Notes: generated from the sequence alone by a model not told the origin. Positions 18,613 through 27,691 are shown, counted from the first letter of the stretch. The stretch: 64,000 nucleotides of DNA from Mycobacterium sp. Marseille-P9652 (GCF_902652685.1 NZ_CACRUY010000004.1:102580-166579), one strand, 5' to 3'. Made by a program: numbers and translations.

Positions 18613-19416
18613 TCATCGTCGATGCATCGGCAAGTAGGACGCCTCGATCACGGTGCTGAACCAGGGATCGAGGCGAACACCACGCCGGCTCGCCTCGTCC
18701 AGGGCGCCCAACCACTCGCCCCCGGAGCGCGGGCGTTCCGTGATGCCAATTCGCGTCAGTTCGGCGCAGATCGCGTCCTGCGCTGCCGCGAGGTCACCGC
18801 TGCGGCGGTCCAGGCCCGACTCGATGCGGTCGACTATTCTGAACGCCTCGGCTGAGGCGTCCGCACCGGTCGCACACTCCGAAAGGACCTCGCTGAGCAG
18901 GGGTTCGGCGAAATAGATGCTGAGCTCGCGCAGAACATCGTCGGGGTTGTCGGGCGTGTGGATCAGATTGAGCAGGTACGTTCCGGCGCCCAGTTCATGC
19001 CGCAGCTGACCCGGTTCCCTGCGCGCCGGGTCGGCGGGCCCCTTGTCGGCGGTCAAGCGGACGGAGACGGGCTGAGCATCGTCGGGATGGGTGACGACCA
19101 GGACCACGGCCGGCGACAGGCCCGCGAGCCGGTCGGCAAGCCGTCGCCGCTCGCGGGTGGCGTCGTGCCAGTTGAAGTACCAGAGGGCGCGGATGTGCAA
19201 CCCCGTGAACCGCACGGGGTAAGCGCCGACGATTCGGTATCCATGGTCGAGAAGCCACGTGACGGCGGGCCGCATCGCGCCGGTGATGGCGGCATCGGGC
19301 TTCAGGAGCAGCAGGGCGTTCCGGCGAGCGAACGCGTCGCGGTCAATCTGCAGCGCGGCCAGGGCGTCGCACGTCTCCAGGAAGTAGGTGTCGCGGTCAT
19401 ACCGTCGGTCGGTCAT
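18613..19416 (-). CDS. Nucleoside-diphosphate-kinase-like protein
   Basis: The 267-aa protein has an NDK fold signature: ALLLLKPDA (K39) near the start and NLIHTPDNPDDVLRELSIYF with H153, matching the NxxH(G)SDS...EI..WF block around the phosphohistidine of NDK. It is much longer than NDK (about 140 aa); the extra C-terminal 100 residues are of unknown type. The catalytic His is kept but the usual GSD is TPD, so it is a divergent NDK domain that may phosphorylate a pathway metabolite rather than NDPs. It overlaps the SDR gene upstream (ATGA) and lies 13 bp before the AfsA-like gene. Confidence 0.72.
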   Translation of the reverse strand: MTDRRYDRDTYFLETCDALAALQIDRDAFARRNALLLLKPDAAITGAMRPAVTWLLDHGYRIVGAYPVRFTGLHIRALWYFNWHDATRERRRLADRLAGLSPAVVLVVTHPDDAQPVSVRLTADKGPADPARREPGQLRHELGAGTYLLNLIHTPDNPDDVLRELSIYFAEPLLSEVLSECATGADASAEAFRIVDRIESGLDRRSGDLAAAQDAICAELTRIGITERPRSGGEWLGALDEASRRGVRLDPWFSTVIEASYLPMHRR

Positions 19417-20489
19417 CGACCGCTCCTCATCAGTTGCAGCTCGGCCAGCACGTCGGCCACCGTGGGCTCCGCGCTACCCAGATAGCCTGTCTGCAAGCAG
19501 GAATCGAGGACGCGCCGCATGTATCCGGCCCCTATCGGCGGAGGCACCACGCCGAGCCGCTCGCGGGCGTTCGTGCTGTCGAAGTGTGGGCGGCGACGCA
19601 GATACGTCGTGTACAGCGACCCGACCTTGTGGAAGTACGCACGTTCGATGTCGTCCAGATCGTCGGGGCTGAAGGTGCTCGGGGGCACCAGATCGACCAT
19701 CCGGAGGCTGGGATATTCGGCGAGCACGTCACTCATCGACCGCAGGGAAACCTCGTTCGCGCCCACCGCGTGAAAGGTGTGGCCGACGTTGTCCCCGAAC
19801 CGCTCCACGGCGCTGACGACGGTGTCCGCGACATGTCCGATCGGGGACAGCGCCAGGGTGGCCGCATAGTTGCCGGGCAGTGTTCGCATCTTGCCTTCGG
19901 CGATCAGCTTCAGCACCGGGTAGATGTGCTTGTGCACACGGCTGTGACCGGTGCGGTACTCGCCCGACACGATCCCGGGCCGCACGACGGCCCACCGCTG
20001 CGGGGCCGCCCGCACGAGCTGCTCGGCCCGGAATTTGCTTCGCTCATAGTCGTTTCCGAAAGGCTGACCGATGTCGAGTTCATCCTCCCGGAACGTCCCG
20101 TCGAATTCACCGCACACGTAGGCCGTGCTGACGTAGATGATTCCGGCGTCCCAGCTCCTCGCCACCTCGAGCGCGTTCGCCGTCCCGTCGACGTTCAGCT
20201 CGGTGTACCGGCTCTCGGACAGACCGAATTCGGTCAGCGCGGCGCAATGGACAATCAGCCCGACCCGGTCGACCAGCCACGAGAACAGCTTGCGATCGAG
20301 TCCGAAACCCGGACTGCGGACATCTCCGCGCAGCACCTGCGCCGGATGTGCGGGACGGCCGTTGTTGGCGATGATGCGGACTTCGTCGTGCACCAGGGCG
20401 ACGACGTCGTGACCGCGCCCGGTCAGGCGGTGGACCACCTCGGCGCCGACGTGTCCGGCGGCTCCCGTCACGAGCACCGCCGTCTTCAC
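19413..20489 (-). CDS. NAD(P)-dependent SDR, thioester-reductase/epimerase type
   Basis: This 358-aa extended short-chain dehydrogenase has the TGAAGHVG nucleotide-binding loop at residues 8-15, catalytic Y148 and K152 (YERSK), and STAYVCG for the active-site Ser. The pattern is closest to the NAD_binding_4/thioester-reductase and epimerase groups. It follows the ACP gene with an ATGA overlap and may reduce an ACP-bound acyl thioester or the ketone of an AfsA product. The exact reaction cannot be read from the sequence. Confidence 0.8.
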   Translation of the reverse strand: MKTAVLVTGAAGHVGAEVVHRLTGRGHDVVALVHDEVRIIANNGRPAHPAQVLRGDVRSPGFGLDRKLFSWLVDRVGLIVHCAALTEFGLSESRYTELNVDGTANALEVARSWDAGIIYVSTAYVCGEFDGTFREDELDIGQPFGNDYERSKFRAEQLVRAAPQRWAVVRPGIVSGEYRTGHSRVHKHIYPVLKLIAEGKMRTLPGNYAATLALSPIGHVADTVVSAVERFGDNVGHTFHAVGANEVSLRSMSDVLAEYPSLRMVDLVPPSTFSPDDLDDIERAYFHKVGSLYTTYLRRRPHFDSTNARERLGVVPPPIGAGYMRRVLDSCLQTGYLGSAEPTVADVLAELQLMRSGR

Positions 20490-20728
20490 GACGAACCCCG
20501 TTGCGACCGAACAAGATCGACGAGATCGCCGACGGTGGACACACCGGCAAGCGATTCGGGGGTGAGCGGCGGCAGGCCGAACGCGCGCTCGAGGGCGATC
20601 GACAGCTCGAGGAAACGCAGCGAGGTGTACCCGAGGTCGTCCATGAAGGTGTCCTGAAGGTGAGCATCATCGGCGGCTGGGGCCATGGCGGCGACCAGGG
20701 CGAGCACCTCCTTCTCGGTGACGCTCAC
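20486..20728 (-). CDS. Acyl carrier protein
   Basis: This 80-aa carrier protein has the phosphopantetheine-attachment Ser as S36 in DDLGYTSLRFLEL; Thr precedes it where most ACPs have Asp. It starts at GTG 20728, overlapping the stop of the FAAL-nucleotidyltransferase gene (GTGA), and ends in an ATGA overlap with the SDR gene. The acidic helices and length are normal for a stand-alone ACP. It most likely receives an acyl group from the adjacent ligase and presents it to the SDR or AfsA-like enzyme. Confidence 0.87.
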   Translation of the reverse strand: MSVTEKEVLALVAAMAPAADDAHLQDTFMDDLGYTSLRFLELSIALERAFGLPPLTPESLAGVSTVGDLVDLVRSQRGSS

Positions 20729-23700
20729 CGCCGCTCCCCCGGTTGGGCGCCGCCACTGGCCAACAGATCCCGCGTTTCGTCGAGTTCGACGTCGGCGTCG
20801 AGATATGCCCCCATCCGCAGCCACTGGTACCCGCGGCGCAGCGTCCGCTGCCACTCTTCCCGCGACGCGAATGACGCGGGGAACGCCTCTCCCCCGGTGG
20901 CCTGCCGCACCCGCGCGACGAATGTGTCGAGTTCCGATTGGGCGCGGAGGGCTCCATCGCGATCCCGGATCGGCAGGTGCACCAGATCGCGCGCGGTCCG
21001 GGCCAGGTCGCGATGTCCGGGCACGAGCTGCTCGAGGGTGTCGAACAGCACCGGGTCGCCCGGCAGGGGGGTGATTCCCCACGCGCTGGCGAGGATGCGG
21101 ACCGCCATGACTGCTATGCGGCGCGCGCACAGCGACGTCACGCGCCATTGTTCGTCCTTGACCGCGCCGTCGAAGTCCTCGCGTGCGTTCTCCAGCACCA
21201 TGTTGGCCAGCATCAACGCACCCGCGCATTCGGCGAACGCCCTCGCGCGCAACGGGGATCGCGCGATGTCGCCGTCGGTGGGGGCGCCGTCGATCGTGAT
21301 CACCGGCCGTCGCGTCGACGGCAACGGGGTCAGGGGTCGGTCGGGCTCGCACATCGCGGCCGCCGGCCGGATCAGCCCGGCGCCGCGCCACGCCAGGGCG
21401 ATGAGCCCGTGCCGGGCGAACAGCCGGACGTGCCGGCTCGCCGCCTTGGTGGAGGCGAGCGTCTGGCCGAACACCACGCGCCGCCAGGAGTCGGCGCACG
21501 CGGCGGACAACACGAACACGTCTTCGTCCCGCACAACGTGCGTGGTGGCCCCTATCGGCCACGTCGTCACCCCGGGGACGCGCCTGAGGATGACGTTGGC
21601 GGGATCGAACGTGACCGTCGGGGCGCCGAGCCGCGCCGCCAGGTCGTGCAGCCGCGCGGTCAACTCCCGGCGGCCGCCCGCCGCGGTGGGCGCGTAGTCG
21701 AGGGCCTCGTACTCGTCGAGCAGTTCGGTGGTGGCGCGGTCGGCTTGCCTTCGCAGCCGGGCGATCTGTTGCGGGAGCCACTTGATCTCGAGGTAACCCT
21801 CGCCGTGTTCGGCGAGGAAGGCTTTCATGGCCTGCGCCAACCCTTCCCGGGCCCAGCTGGCCGCCTCGTCCTCGTGGTCGAGGGCGACGAGGGCGGCGCT
21901 GTGGCGCAGGCAGTGGGCCGACCGCTTGCGCCACCACGTGGCGGTGAGCCCCGTCGCCTCCCGATAGGAGACGATGTCCAGGAGTTCCCCGTATTGTGGC
22001 CCGACGCGCAGGGGCACGCCCCGAAGGAATCGCTGGACGCGGTTGAGCAGATCCTCCGTGACGCCCTTCAGCGAGCCGCTGTCGATCGCTGTCCTGACCC
22101 GCAGCAGCCGCTTGCGCGCCTGATCGTGTGACTGGGCGCGGATCTCGACCCGGTGGCCGTCGACGAACAACACGGTCGGCATGACCGCGTGCTTGGCCGA
22201 TCCCGGAACCAGCAGCAGGAAGTCGATGTCGGAGCAAGCATTTCCGAATCCCTCGGCCAGCGAGCCCTCGAAATGGACCGTGGCGTCGTCGGGCACCACC
22301 GCCATTGCACGCGCGCGGTCGAACAGCGCGCGCACCTGGTCGAGCTCGCGCGACGGGTGGCGGGGATCCCGGACCGCCAGCAGTTCCGACCCGGTGAGCC
22401 GCCCCGACCGCCATTGCTGCCAGAGGTATGACCGGCGGGGCTTGCCGCTCGACGTTCTCAGCAGTCCGCCGCGGGGAACGCTGATGAACCACAGTGGCGT
22501 GTCGTCACCGGCGTGCGCGCGCACGGCCGTGATTCCCGCGCGCACCGCGCCGGCGGGCATGGGCGCTGAGGACCTTTCGAACACCACCGCGACACCTGGC
22601 ACGTCACCGTCGTTGACGGCGACGGTGACGAGCCGGCCCGGGCGCAGGGCCATGGCCTCGGTCGCGGCGACATCGAGGTCCTCGGCGAACACGGTGCGCC
22701 CGTTGACTTTCAGGCTTGTTCCCATCCGGCCGAGCACATGCAGCTGCCCGTCCAGCAGGAAGCCGGCGTCGCCGGTGCGGAGGTCACCGCGCTCGAACCG
22801 TGTCGCGCCAGCCGGGTCGCCGCGGTAGCCCTCCGCCACGCACGGTCCGGAGAGGACGATTTCACCGAGAGCACCCTCGGACGCTGCGGCCCCGGACTCA
22901 TCGACGATGCGGACGGCGTGGCCGGGTATCGGCCGGCCGACGGAGACGATCCAGTCGGGTGACGGTTCGGCAGCCAGCCCGTCGTCGGTGCGCCCGAGCA
23001 CCTGGACAGGCCGTCCGGGCCGAAGCGCCGTTCGGTCGATGCGGGTCATCCGGATGGGCTCGCCGAGACGCTGGCCGGTGGCGATCAAGGTCATCTCCGC
23101 CAGTCCGTACGACGGGAGGAAGGCTGACGGTGAAAAGCCGTGGCCGGCAGTCAACTCGGTGAACGCCCGCAGGTGAGCGGGATTGATCCGGTCGGCGCCG
23201 ACCACCATCGTGCGCAGGCCGGACAGGTCGAGGTCACCGAGATCCTGTGGTGTGAGCCGGCGGCTCACGTACTCCAGGCCAAATGACGGCGAGACGGTGT
23301 GCTCCGCGAGGGCCGCCGCCTGCAGCCATCGAAGGGGGTCGCGGATGAACTGGTCCGGACGAAGCAGGCGCACCTCGTACTGGCCGGGAACGGACAGGAA
23401 CATCCCTCCGATCAGGCCCATGTCGTGATACAGGGGCAGCCACGAGGCACCGCGTTCGCCGGGCTTCGTGTCGCACATCGCATGGATGGCGCCCAGGTTC
23501 GCGACGAGATTGCGCCAGCTGACGCAGACTCCGCGGGGAGCTGCCGTCGATCCGGACGTCATCTGCAGCAGCACGAGCGGCCCGGGCTCGGCCAGCTCGT
23601 CCAGGGGAGCGACGTCCGGAACCTGGCCCAGCACAGACACATTGGGTGGCTCGGCCATGCCGGACATCGCCTTGTGCACCGTCTCGGCAAAGGCCGGTGA

Positions 23701-24060
23701 ACTGACCACGACCCGCGCCTCGGAGGCTCTCAGGATGCCGCGCAGGCGATCCGCGTAGCGGTCGGGATCCTCGAATTGCGGCGGCGTGATAGGCGTCAGG
23801 GTCCCACCCGCGGCGAGGACGCCGAACATGGTCGCCACACAGAGGCGAGACGTGGGTATCAGAACCCCCACCGTCGTGCCGGAACCGACGCCGTCGGCAA
23901 CGAGCGATCGCGCGATACGCCGCGCGTCATCCGCGAGTGCGGCATACGGGACAAAATCCCATCCGCCGTCATCGGTGGCCAGGTGGATTCCGGTGTCGGA
24001 CCGCGGCGACATCATCCACTCCCGCAGGGTGGCGGCGTCGTTCGTCCTCAGGCCCGGCAT
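20725..24060 (-). CDS. Fatty acyl-AMP ligase fused to a nucleotidyltransferase-domain protein
   Basis: The 1,111-aa protein is a fusion. Residues 1 to about 560 form a FAAL/acyl-CoA-synthetase-type adenylation domain: TSGST at 168-172, SYGLAEMTL, RTGDAGF and the C-terminal catalytic Lys in LLRTSSGK. From about 590 a polymerase-beta-like nucleotidyltransferase motif appears: G599-S600, ten residues, then D611-x-D613, with VEIR later in the place of the third acidic residue. The remaining 450 residues are helical and unrecognised. FAALs activate fatty acids and pass them to an ACP; the ACP gene is next. The start ATG at 24060 overlaps the previous gene by 13 bp. One uninterrupted frame supports a true fusion. 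Confidence 0.82.
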   Translation of the reverse strand: MPGLRTNDAATLREWMMSPRSDTGIHLATDDGGWDFVPYAALADDARRIARSLVADGVGSGTTVGVLIPTSRLCVATMFGVLAAGGTLTPITPPQFEDPDRYADRLRGILRASEARVVVSSPAFAETVHKAMSGMAEPPNVSVLGQVPDVAPLDELAEPGPLVLLQMTSGSTAAPRGVCVSWRNLVANLGAIHAMCDTKPGERGASWLPLYHDMGLIGGMFLSVPGQYEVRLLRPDQFIRDPLRWLQAAALAEHTVSPSFGLEYVSRRLTPQDLGDLDLSGLRTMVVGADRINPAHLRAFTELTAGHGFSPSAFLPSYGLAEMTLIATGQRLGEPIRMTRIDRTALRPGRPVQVLGRTDDGLAAEPSPDWIVSVGRPIPGHAVRIVDESGAAASEGALGEIVLSGPCVAEGYRGDPAGATRFERGDLRTGDAGFLLDGQLHVLGRMGTSLKVNGRTVFAEDLDVAATEAMALRPGRLVTVAVNDGDVPGVAVVFERSSAPMPAGAVRAGITAVRAHAGDDTPLWFISVPRGGLLRTSSGKPRRSYLWQQWRSGRLTGSELLAVRDPRHPSRELDQVRALFDRARAMAVVPDDATVHFEGSLAEGFGNACSDIDFLLLVPGSAKHAVMPTVLFVDGHRVEIRAQSHDQARKRLLRVRTAIDSGSLKGVTEDLLNRVQRFLRGVPLRVGPQYGELLDIVSYREATGLTATWWRKRSAHCLRHSAALVALDHEDEAASWAREGLAQAMKAFLAEHGEGYLEIKWLPQQIARLRRQADRATTELLDEYEALDYAPTAAGGRRELTARLHDLAARLGAPTVTFDPANVILRRVPGVTTWPIGATTHVVRDEDVFVLSAACADSWRRVVFGQTLASTKAASRHVRLFARHGLIALAWRGAGLIRPAAAMCEPDRPLTPLPSTRRPVITIDGAPTDGDIARSPLRARAFAECAGALMLANMVLENAREDFDGAVKDEQWRVTSLCARRIAVMAVRILASAWGITPLPGDPVLFDTLEQLVPGHRDLARTARDLVHLPIRDRDGALRAQSELDTFVARVRQATGGEAFPASFASREEWQRTLRRGYQWLRMGAYLDADVELDETRDLLASGGAQPGERR

Positions 24061-26765
24061 GACTGCTGCCCTTCGAGAACCACGACGCGACCGGTCGCAC
24101 CGTCCACGCTGACCGTCATGCCGGTGCTGAGGGCTTTGGTCAGGCCGTCGATCTGCACGACGGTGGGTATGCCGAGTTCGCGCGCGATGATCGCCACGTG
24201 GGTGAGGGGCGACGCGCGTTCGATGAGCAGCGCCGAGGCGAAGGGAAGTGCCGCCGCCCAACTCGGCTCGGTCCGGTACGCCACCAGAACGCCGCCGGAG
24301 AACTCCTCGGGCTTCTCGACGACCTCCACCCGGCCGATCACCATTCCGGGACTCGACGGTGTGCCGGTGAGGACCGCACCGGTGGGCAGGTACTCCGGAT
24401 CCGTGCGCTGGCGCCAGCCGGCCAGTTCCAGCTCCCTGCGCGTATAGCGCGATCCGCTCGTGGTGAAACGGACGGGCGCCGCAAAACGCCGGTAGCTCCC
24501 CTCGAGGGCCTTGCGTTTGGCGACCACGGTTCGCGCCTGTTCACAGTTCATGGCGCCCTCGTACACTCCGAAGAGTTCGTCGAGACGCAATTGGAAGATG
24601 TCGGTGCGGCTGTCGATGATGCCGCGCTGTTCGAGGTCGCGCCCCATTACCGCGGCAAGCGATTTGATGATTCCGAAGCCGCGCGTGCGGCAGAACCGAA
24701 GGTGCTCGCGGTGCGTCGCCGCCCGCTGGATTTTCTTGCGCAGCGCATCGAAAACCTTGCGGCGCGGCCCGTGCAGGTGGGAGTCGAGGTAGTCCTCAGC
24801 CTGCTCGTTCACCCGTCGGTTGTCGTCGGCGGTCTGGACCCTCAGCATCTGGAAGAGGCCCGCCGGGTCGTGGCGCAAGTCCGGCGCTTCGAGCTTGAGT
24901 TCGTCGCGGCAGCGATAGCCGAAGTCATCGATGTAGTCGTCGATCTTCTGGAGCAGCCGGTGCCATTCCGGAGCGTCCGATGTCTTCGCTTGCTCGACGA
25001 GGCGGGGGTAGGCAAGCGCCGGGTCGACCGAGTCGACGAAATTCCGCAAGGCCGGAACGGTGTCCACGTATTCCGTGATGGCGACCAGCGCCCGGGCGGG
25101 TTCGACGGATTCGATGTCGACTCCGGGATTGAGCAGGGCGAATCCGACCCACTCGGGTGCCCTGGGCAGGAAGACCTTCATAAGGCCGGCTAGCAGGCCG
25201 ACCGACGTCAACAGGATGGCGTCGAGGACCATCATCGGGCCCCAGATGTCGGCCACCTCGGTGTGTGTCCGCCGGAAGTGCCGGTACGCGCGGGCCCCGT
25301 CGAGGCTGGAGACGTCCGACAGGCCTTGGCGCGCGATGAATTCCGCAAAGGTCGTGTCGAAGTCGCGAACCATCGAATCGATCGAGACGAACCGCCGGGC
25401 ATAGGTGAGCGCCGTGCGCGTCCGCGAGACCAGCCGGGCGGCAGGTGACCGGAATACGAATGGGCGCAGTCGGTTTGCCACCACCCGGTCGAGCGGTTCG
25501 CTGACGCCCAGCGCTATTTCGAGCACACGCCGATTCAGCGTGTATCCCGGCGCGATGCCCACCATGCGGTACCAGTGCAGGAGGTTGTAATAGACGTGGC
25601 CATAGAACTGGCCGAGCATCACCGGCAACCACGACTCCATCTGCTCGAGTTGGGCACGCGGCACTTTCAGGCTGCGGGCGTAGGACCGGTAGACGTCGCC
25701 GTAGAGCTGACGCGCCACGGTGAACGTCAAGGGCGACGTGACCCCGGAGAAGCTTTCGATGATGTTCGAGTTGTCCCAGATACGCAGCTCACCGGGGCCG
25801 ACCGCCTCACCGAGATGCTCTGCGGCCAAACCGATCTCTTGGCTGAGGGTGGTGATCGGACGGGTCTGCAGCAACCACGTGGTGGACCCGTCGTAGGCCC
25901 ATTCCACGTCTTGTGGACCACCGAGATGCCGCTCGAGGCGCGGCGCCAGCTCGACGAGTGCCTCCCTGAGCGCCGGCCCGACGGCCGATTCCCGTTGCCG
26001 CTCTTCGGGAACGGCTTTCGTGCCGACGCCGCCCGACGCGTTGGTGGTGACCATGAAGGGCTTGGTGACCACCGTTTCGTCGAGCACCTGATGCGTTCTC
26101 TTGTCGACCACAACGGAGTCGGCATCGACGATTCCGCGAACCAGGCCCTCGCCGAGGCCGAGCACCCCGTTGACCAGGATGTGGTCCGATGAGCCCCCGA
26201 CCGGGTCGACGGTGAACATCACCCCGCTGCTCACGGGTTCCACGAATTCCTGGACGATCACGGCGAGGGCAACGTCGCCGAAGCCGAGCCCGCGGACGTG
26301 GCGGTAGTGGGTCACCCGCGGCGAGAACGCCGACGCCCAGCACATCCGGACGGCGTTCTCGACAGCCTCGATTCCGCTGAGGTTCAGAAAGCTGTCGAAC
26401 AGCCCGGCGTAGGAATGGCGGGACTCGTCGTCGTGCCGGGGCGACGAGCGGACGGCCACCCGCGGCGCGCCCACATGATCTACGGCGGCGGCAATGTCCT
26501 CTTTGATCGCGGCCGCGATGGGCGACTCGCGCAGGACCGACTCGGCGTGGGCCGCCTCCCGCAGGCGTTCGGCCAAAGTCATGGGTGCCGCGCTGGCGCA
26601 CACGCCAGAAGCGGCCAATGCGGCTTCGAACGCATCCGTTCCGAGGATCGCCCACCGTGGCACCGCAAAGCCGGCCGCGCTCAGCCGGTAGAGGCTGCGA
26701 CCCTTGACACCCGCAAGCGCGCTGCTTCGGTCGTCCGTGACCCTCTCGCCGGTGAGGACGGTCAT
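24048..26765 (-). CDS. PEP-synthase / rifampicin-phosphotransferase-like ATP-dependent dikinase
   Basis: The 905-aa protein is the first gene of the operon. The N-terminal ATP-grasp domain (about 15-310) shows AVRSSPRHDDES, AGLFDSFLN, SSGVMFTVDP and DVEWAYD..LLQTRPIT. A long helical middle is not conserved with PEP synthase. The C-terminal swivelling domain has the phosphohistidine H856 in SPLTHVAIIARELGIP. There is no PEP-binding barrel, so the layout is that of rifampicin phosphotransferase (about 865 aa): ATP to phospho-His to a small hydroxyl substrate. It may phosphorylate a pathway intermediate or the antibiotic; operon context favours the former. About 286 bp upstream (26766-27051) carry no gene and must hold the operon promoter. 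The frame is open further upstream; ATG 26765 was chosen where similarity begins. Confidence 0.78.
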   Translation of the reverse strand: MTVLTGERVTDDRSSALAGVKGRSLYRLSAAGFAVPRWAILGTDAFEAALAASGVCASAAPMTLAERLREAAHAESVLRESPIAAAIKEDIAAAVDHVGAPRVAVRSSPRHDDESRHSYAGLFDSFLNLSGIEAVENAVRMCWASAFSPRVTHYRHVRGLGFGDVALAVIVQEFVEPVSSGVMFTVDPVGGSSDHILVNGVLGLGEGLVRGIVDADSVVVDKRTHQVLDETVVTKPFMVTTNASGGVGTKAVPEERQRESAVGPALREALVELAPRLERHLGGPQDVEWAYDGSTTWLLQTRPITTLSQEIGLAAEHLGEAVGPGELRIWDNSNIIESFSGVTSPLTFTVARQLYGDVYRSYARSLKVPRAQLEQMESWLPVMLGQFYGHVYYNLLHWYRMVGIAPGYTLNRRVLEIALGVSEPLDRVVANRLRPFVFRSPAARLVSRTRTALTYARRFVSIDSMVRDFDTTFAEFIARQGLSDVSSLDGARAYRHFRRTHTEVADIWGPMMVLDAILLTSVGLLAGLMKVFLPRAPEWVGFALLNPGVDIESVEPARALVAITEYVDTVPALRNFVDSVDPALAYPRLVEQAKTSDAPEWHRLLQKIDDYIDDFGYRCRDELKLEAPDLRHDPAGLFQMLRVQTADDNRRVNEQAEDYLDSHLHGPRRKVFDALRKKIQRAATHREHLRFCRTRGFGIIKSLAAVMGRDLEQRGIIDSRTDIFQLRLDELFGVYEGAMNCEQARTVVAKRKALEGSYRRFAAPVRFTTSGSRYTRRELELAGWRQRTDPEYLPTGAVLTGTPSSPGMVIGRVEVVEKPEEFSGGVLVAYRTEPSWAAALPFASALLIERASPLTHVAIIARELGIPTVVQIDGLTKALSTGMTVSVDGATGRVVVLEGQQSCRA

Positions 26766-27051
26766 TCCCGGCACCGCAACGCCGGTGACTCCCCCGTCTC
26801 GAGACGCCGACGGAAAGCGTGGAGCCCTTCCCGGCGCGAGTCGCTGATCGACCACCGCGAGCGATGGCCGACCACCCCGACATCGGGCGACCCGAGAACA
26901 GTCAACACTGACTACCACCCCACAGCGATTTGGTTGCCGATGCTCCGACGGTACGACCGGGTGGTGGTCGAAACGAGTGGCTAAAGTCCCTCGCGCCGCG
27001 GCGATTGGCACGACCGCATTTCCGGCGGCCGACGCGGCACTGCCGCGTTTT

Positions 27052-27654
27052 CTACGCTTCCGGCCCCGGCAGTAACCGCCGCTCACGCACGGGCTCGGCG
27101 AGGAGCCAGATGTGCAGCTGTTCCCGCCCGACCAGGCGGCAACGGTGCGTGCTCGCCAATTGCCTGGCGGCCTTGGTGAATCCGCCGTTCGTCACCACCA
27201 CGGTCTGCTGGCAGCGGTGGTGGGCCGCGCCGGACACCACCTGCTGGACGGCGGCGACGCCGACCGCCCTGGCGAACCGCTTGCATTGCACCGCCATGCG
27301 GATGCCGTCCCTGGCGGCGATCAGGTCCACCCCGTAATCGCCCGTGCTGGCGGTGTGGGTGACGCTCCAGCCCCTGGTCCGCAGCTGCGCGGCGACGAAT
27401 TCCTCGAACTGCAGGCCCGACATCTCGTCTACGGCGGCCAGGCCGGAGTCGGCAAGCTTCCGGTCGCGCCTCCGCTGTCGCCCGGCCCGGTATCGGTCCC
27501 GCCGCACCGAGAGCCACACCAGGAGGACGACGGCCAACATGAGGCCGCCCAGTCCGGCCGCGAATCCGGTGAACACGCCGCCGGTGGCCCGCTGCGTGAA
27601 ATACCAAGGGAGAGCGAGCCCCACCACCAGCAATGACCCGAGAGCCTTCTCCAC
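27052..27654 (-). CDS. Membrane-anchored Mrr-type restriction endonuclease-like protein
   Basis: The 200-aa protein starts at GTG 27654. Two transmembrane helices (LLVVGLALPWYF and LMLAVVLLVWLSV) come first, then a basic linker and an Mrr_cat nuclease domain. The D..QxK core is seen as DYGVDLIA followed by VQCKR, with the family helix VAAVQQVVSGA and the NGGFTKAAR segment. Such membrane-tethered Mrr-like proteins are common in actinobacteria; some Mrr enzymes cut modified DNA, but a defence role is not shown here. It lies between the biosynthetic operon and the P450 gene, same strand. Confidence 0.78.
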   Translation of the reverse strand: MEKALGSLLVVGLALPWYFTQRATGGVFTGFAAGLGGLMLAVVLLVWLSVRRDRYRAGRQRRRDRKLADSGLAAVDEMSGLQFEEFVAAQLRTRGWSVTHTASTGDYGVDLIAARDGIRMAVQCKRFARAVGVAAVQQVVSGAAHHRCQQTVVVTNGGFTKAARQLASTHRCRLVGREQLHIWLLAEPVRERRLLPGPEA

Positions 27655-27691
27655 GCCGCCGAAACTACCGCAGCGGTATGACAAACGGGCG

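Noticed and set aside
20729-22492. Upstream part of a 668-codon minus-strand frame ending in the ACP
   Set aside because: Only the last 80 codons form an ACP; the rest is an out-of-frame reading of the FAAL-nucleotidyltransferase gene.
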